Assembly: GCF_902833145.1 (NCBI RefSeq)
Contig: NZ_CADFEN010000015.1
Location: forward strand, 1 to 64,000
Length of the DNA: 64,000 bases
Reading direction: 5' to 3'
From: Burkholderia sp. BCC0506
Lineage (GTDB): Bacteria > Pseudomonadota > Gammaproteobacteria > Burkholderiales > Burkholderiaceae
The notes under the pieces: model-generated
What the model saw: the letters and a program-made list of their open reading frames with translations, nothing else
Database searches by the model: none
Told to the model about the DNA's origin: nothing
Translations under genes and position numbers: made by a program
Part shown: positions 61,388 through 64,000 of the stretch, in pieces
Layout: each line of letters opens with the position of its first letter
How positions within the stretch are numbered: position 1 is the stretch's first letter

Positions 61388-62290
61388 CTAATGGCTTTCG
61401 CGGCGGGTTCCGGCAAGGCATACCCAACCTTCGTGTTCGCGCCAGACCGAGATGTCGACATAGCGCGCATAGACGGCCGCGACTTCGTCCGCCTGGCGCG
61501 CGAGCACGCCCGACAGCGCGATGCGCCCGCCGGGCTTGACCTTCGACGCGAGCATCGACGCCATCAGCTTCAGCGGGTTCGACAGGATGTTCGCGACGAC
61601 GATGTCGAATTCGCCGTCCGGGCAGGCATCGGGCAGCCCGTACGTGACGTCCGCCCGATTGCGCTCGCTGTTCTGGCGCGCCGATTCGACCGCCTGCGGA
61701 TCGATGTCGATGCCGATCACGGGGTTGGCCCCGCATTTCTTCGCGAGGATCGCGAGGATGCCCGAGCCGCAGCCGTAGTCGAGCACCGACTGGCCCGGCT
61801 TCACCGACTCCTCGAGCCACTCCATGCACAGACGGGTGGTGGGATGGCTGCCGGTGCCGAACGCGAGGCCGGGGTCGAGCTCGAGGACGAGCGCATCGGG
61901 ATCGGGCGCATCGTGCCACGACGGCACGACCCAGATCCGTTCGCCGATCGGGATCGGCTCGAACTGCGACTGCGTGAGCCGCACCCAGTCCTGCTCCTCG
62001 ACTTCGCGCACGACGAACTTCGGCGTCTCGGCAATACCGATCTCGTTCGCGGCCGCCGCGAGCAGCACGGCCGGCTCATGATCGGCCGATAGCAGCGCGA
62101 CCACGCGCGAGTGCTGCCACGCGGTGCGATCGGGCACGAGGCCCGGCTCGCCGAAGAGCGGCTGTTCGTCGGGCGTGTCGGCGTCGGCGTCCTCGACGGA
62201 CACCGACAGCGCGCCGAGATCGAGCAGCGCGTCGGACAGGGCCTCCGCATGCTCGCGGGCCAGTTCGACGACGAGTTCGCGATAACTCAT
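61388..62290 (-). CDS. prmA: Ribosomal protein L11 methyltransferase PrmA
   Basis: This 300-residue SAM-dependent enzyme trimethylates L11. The N-terminal substrate domain (about 1-100) has [22 protein letters not shown]. The Rossmann domain has [18 protein letters not shown], the SAM loop [13 protein letters not shown] (about 167-179) and [10 protein letters not shown] with the NPL-like motif near 231-240. It sits two bases downstream of accC on the minus strand, so the two are coupled. Confidence 0.95.
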   Translation of the reverse strand: MSYRELVVELAREHAEALSDALLDLGALSVSVEDADADTPDEQPLFGEPGLVPDRTAWQHSRVVALLSADHEPAVLLAAAANEIGIAETPKFVVREVEEQDWVRLTQSQFEPIPIGERIWVVPSWHDAPDPDALVLELDPGLAFGTGSHPTTRLCMEWLEESVKPGQSVLDYGCGSGILAILAKKCGANPVIGIDIDPQAVESARQNSERNRADVTYGLPDACPDGEFDIVVANILSNPLKLMASMLASKVKPGGRIALSGVLARQADEVAAVYARYVDISVWREHEGWVCLAGTRRESH

Positions 62291-62292
62291 GC

Positions 62293-63660
62293 TTACGCTT
62301 CTTCCGGTGCGACCTGCTGCTTCTGCGCGAGCCGGTTTTCGAGGTAATGGATGCTGGTGCCGCCTTCGACGAACTTCGAGTCGATCATCAGCTCGCGGTG
62401 CAGCGGGATGTTGGTCTGGATGCCTTCGACGACCATTTCCGACAGCGCGATGCGCATCCGGCGGATCGCCTGTTCGCGCGTCGCGCCGTAGGTGATCAGC
62501 TTGCCGATCATCGAATCATAGTTCGGCGGCACGAAATAGCCATTGTAGGCGTGCGAATCGACGCGCACGCCGGGGCCGCCCGGCGTATGCCACGACGTGA
62601 TCCGGCCCGGCGACGGCGTGAACTTGAACGGATCTTCGGCGTTGATCCGGCATTCGATCGCATGTCCGCGGAACTGGATGTCGCGCTGGCGCAGCGCGAG
62701 CTTCTCGCCGGCCGCGATGCGGATCTGTTCCTGCACGATGTCGACGCCCGTGATCAGCTCCGATACCGGGTGCTCGACCTGCACGCGCGTGTTCATCTCG
62801 ATGAAGTAGAACTCGCCGTTTTCGTACAGGAATTCGAACGTGCCCGCACCGAGGTAGCCCATCTTCTTGCACGCGTCCGCGCAGCGGTCGCCGATGCGGT
62901 CGATCAGGCGGCGCGGAATGCCCGGCGCCGGCGCTTCCTCGATCACCTTCTGGTGGCGGCGCTGCATCGAGCAGTCGCGTTCGCCGAGCCAGATCGCGTT
63001 CTTGTGCGCGTCCGACAGCACCTGGATCTCGATGTGGCGCGGGTTCTCGAGGAACTTCTCCATGTACACCTGCGGGTTGCCGAACGCACGGCCGGCTTCC
63101 TCGCGGGTCATGTTGACCGCGTTGACGAGCGCGGCTTCGGTGTGCACGACGCGCATCCCGCGCCCGCCGCCGCCGCCGGCCGCCTTGATGATGACCGGAT
63201 AGCCGATCGCGCGCGCAATCTTGACGATCTCCTTCGGATCTTCCGGCAACGCGCCTTCCGAGCCCGGCACGCACGGCACGCCGGTCTTGATCATCGTCTG
63301 CTTCGCGGTGACCTTGTCGCCCATCAGGCGGATCGTTTCCGGACGCGGGCCGATGAACGTGAAGCCCGACTGCTCGACGCGCTCCGCGAAATCGGCGTTC
63401 TCCGACAGGAAGCCGTAGCCGGGGTGGATCGCCTCGGCATCGGTGACTTCCGCGGCGCTGATCAGCGCCGGCATGTTCAGGTAGCTCAGGTTCGACGGGG
63501 CCGGGCCGATACAGACGGCTTCGTCCGCGAGGCGCACGTACTTGGCTTCCTTGTCGGCTTCCGAGTAGACGACCACCGTCTTGACGCCGAGTTCGCGGCA
63601 CGCGCGCTGGATGCGCAGCGCGATTTCACCGCGGTTGGCAATGAGGATTTTTTCAAACAT
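62293..63660 (-). CDS. accC: Acetyl-CoA carboxylase, biotin carboxylase subunit
   Basis: This 455-residue ATP-grasp enzyme carboxylates biotin on BCCP, the first half of malonyl-CoA formation. [17 protein letters not shown] is the invariant start. The Gly-rich loop [13 protein letters not shown] lies near 160-172, and [14 protein letters not shown] (about 286-299) holds the catalytic residues. It is 85 bases after accB and two bases before prmA. Confidence 0.97.
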   Translation of the reverse strand: MFEKILIANRGEIALRIQRACRELGVKTVVVYSEADKEAKYVRLADEAVCIGPAPSNLSYLNMPALISAAEVTDAEAIHPGYGFLSENADFAERVEQSGFTFIGPRPETIRLMGDKVTAKQTMIKTGVPCVPGSEGALPEDPKEIVKIARAIGYPVIIKAAGGGGGRGMRVVHTEAALVNAVNMTREEAGRAFGNPQVYMEKFLENPRHIEIQVLSDAHKNAIWLGERDCSMQRRHQKVIEEAPAPGIPRRLIDRIGDRCADACKKMGYLGAGTFEFLYENGEFYFIEMNTRVQVEHPVSELITGVDIVQEQIRIAAGEKLALRQRDIQFRGHAIECRINAEDPFKFTPSPGRITSWHTPGGPGVRVDSHAYNGYFVPPNYDSMIGKLITYGATREQAIRRMRIALSEMVVEGIQTNIPLHRELMIDSKFVEGGTSIHYLENRLAQKQQVAPEEA

Positions 63661-63745
63661 AGCGAGTATTCGTCTCTTCGAGGGGCGCGCGAACGGCGCC
63701 TGGCGAGCATCGGCGGCGCGCGGCCGGCAAGGCCGCGCGGCGGGC

Positions 63746-64000
63746 TTAGCCGATCACGAAAAGCGGCTGGCCGTATTCGACGGCCTGGCCGTTCTCGACG
63801 AGGATTTCCTTGATCACGCCGGCCTTGTCCGACTCGATCTCGTTGAGCAGCTTCATCGCTTCGATGATGCAGATCGTCTGGCCTTCCTTGACCGTGTCGC
63901 CGGCCTGCACGAACGGGTCGGCGCCCGGCGACGGTGCGCGATAGAGCGTGCCGACCATCGGCGACGTCACGACGTGGCCCTGCGGGGCGGCCGGTGCGGG
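63746..64000 (-). CDS. accB: Biotin carboxyl carrier protein of acetyl-CoA carboxylase (5' end outside window)
   Basis: The last ~84 residues of BCCP are present. The biotinyl domain runs from [14 protein letters not shown] to GQPLFVIG, with the biotin lysine in [11 protein letters not shown] Pro/Ala linker (PAPAAPQG) enters at the window edge. The start lies beyond 64000 on the minus strand. It is the first gene of accB-accC-prmA. Confidence 0.95.
   Translation of the reverse strand, partial: PAPAAPQGHVVTSPMVGTLYRAPSPGADPFVQAGDTVKEGQTICIIEAMKLLNEIESDKAGVIKEILVENGQAVEYGQPLFVIG

Overview
This window looks like a chromosome segment of a Burkholderia-type betaproteobacterium, most likely of the Burkholderia cepacia complex. 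The evidence is the high GC content with strong G/C third-position bias, the Opc-type porin, the whole mraZ-to-ftsZ division and cell-wall cluster followed by lpxC and secA, the pilBCD-coaE-zapD-yacG block, the lysine/alanine-rich histone H1-like protein, and proteins whose lengths match Burkholderia orthologues as I remember them (ProB 372 aa, ZapD 251 aa, LpxC 305 aa). The species cannot be fixed from this sequence alone. Almost everything is core genome. The only trace of a mobile element is the tail of an IS3-family transposase at the left edge.

Layout. 1-5.5 kb: IS remnant, a molybdopterin oxidoreductase, fadD, and a convergent outer-membrane porin. 5.8-24.1 kb: coq7, then the dcw cluster mraZ-rsmH-ftsL-ftsI-murE-murF-mraY-murD-ftsW-murG-murC-ddl-ftsQ-ftsA-ftsZ. 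All are on the + strand and tightly packed, with seven ATGA stop/start overlaps, and they follow one clear promoter that carries MraZ-like boxes. 24.3-32.6 kb: a peroxiredoxin, lpxC, a convergent DciA-like gene, secA, argJ, a DUF815 ATPase, and mutT. 32.4-38.9 kb (minus strand): a CorC/CNNM-type membrane protein, pilB, pilC, pilD, coaE, zapD and yacG. 39.0-43.6 kb: tRNA-Pro(CGG), ispB, and divergently rplU-rpmA, obgE and proB. 43.7-51.5 kb: a CNP1-like lipoprotein, rppH, proS, a MarC-family protein, hpt, ffh, a CcsA/YpjD-like membrane protein, a PP0621-like small protein and ampD. 51.6-57.6 kb: nrdA and nrdB behind a promoter overlapped by NrdR boxes, then a structured intergenic stretch and the H1-like gene. 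57.8-64 kb (minus strand): a glycine-zipper lipoprotein, a PfkB kinase, tpx, a zinc-ribbon/DUF3426 protein, prmA, accC and a partial accB.

How they work together. The window joins envelope growth (lipid II synthesis, septal synthesis, the first committed step of lipid A, peptidoglycan recycling, fatty-acid initiation) with division, protein export (SecA, Ffh), quinone side-chain and ring synthesis (IspB, Coq7) and DNA precursor supply (NrdAB). Regulation that can be read from the DNA includes the MraZ boxes, two NrdR boxes 31 bp apart on the nrdA promoter, a near-consensus rplU promoter, a terminator-like hairpin just before argJ, and several bidirectional terminators between convergent genes.

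No obviously new defence, CRISPR or biosynthetic system is visible. The least explained parts are the structured region between nrdB and the H1-like gene, the repeat-built H1-like gene, the long nrdA leader, and a stretch of unusual base composition inside rsmH.
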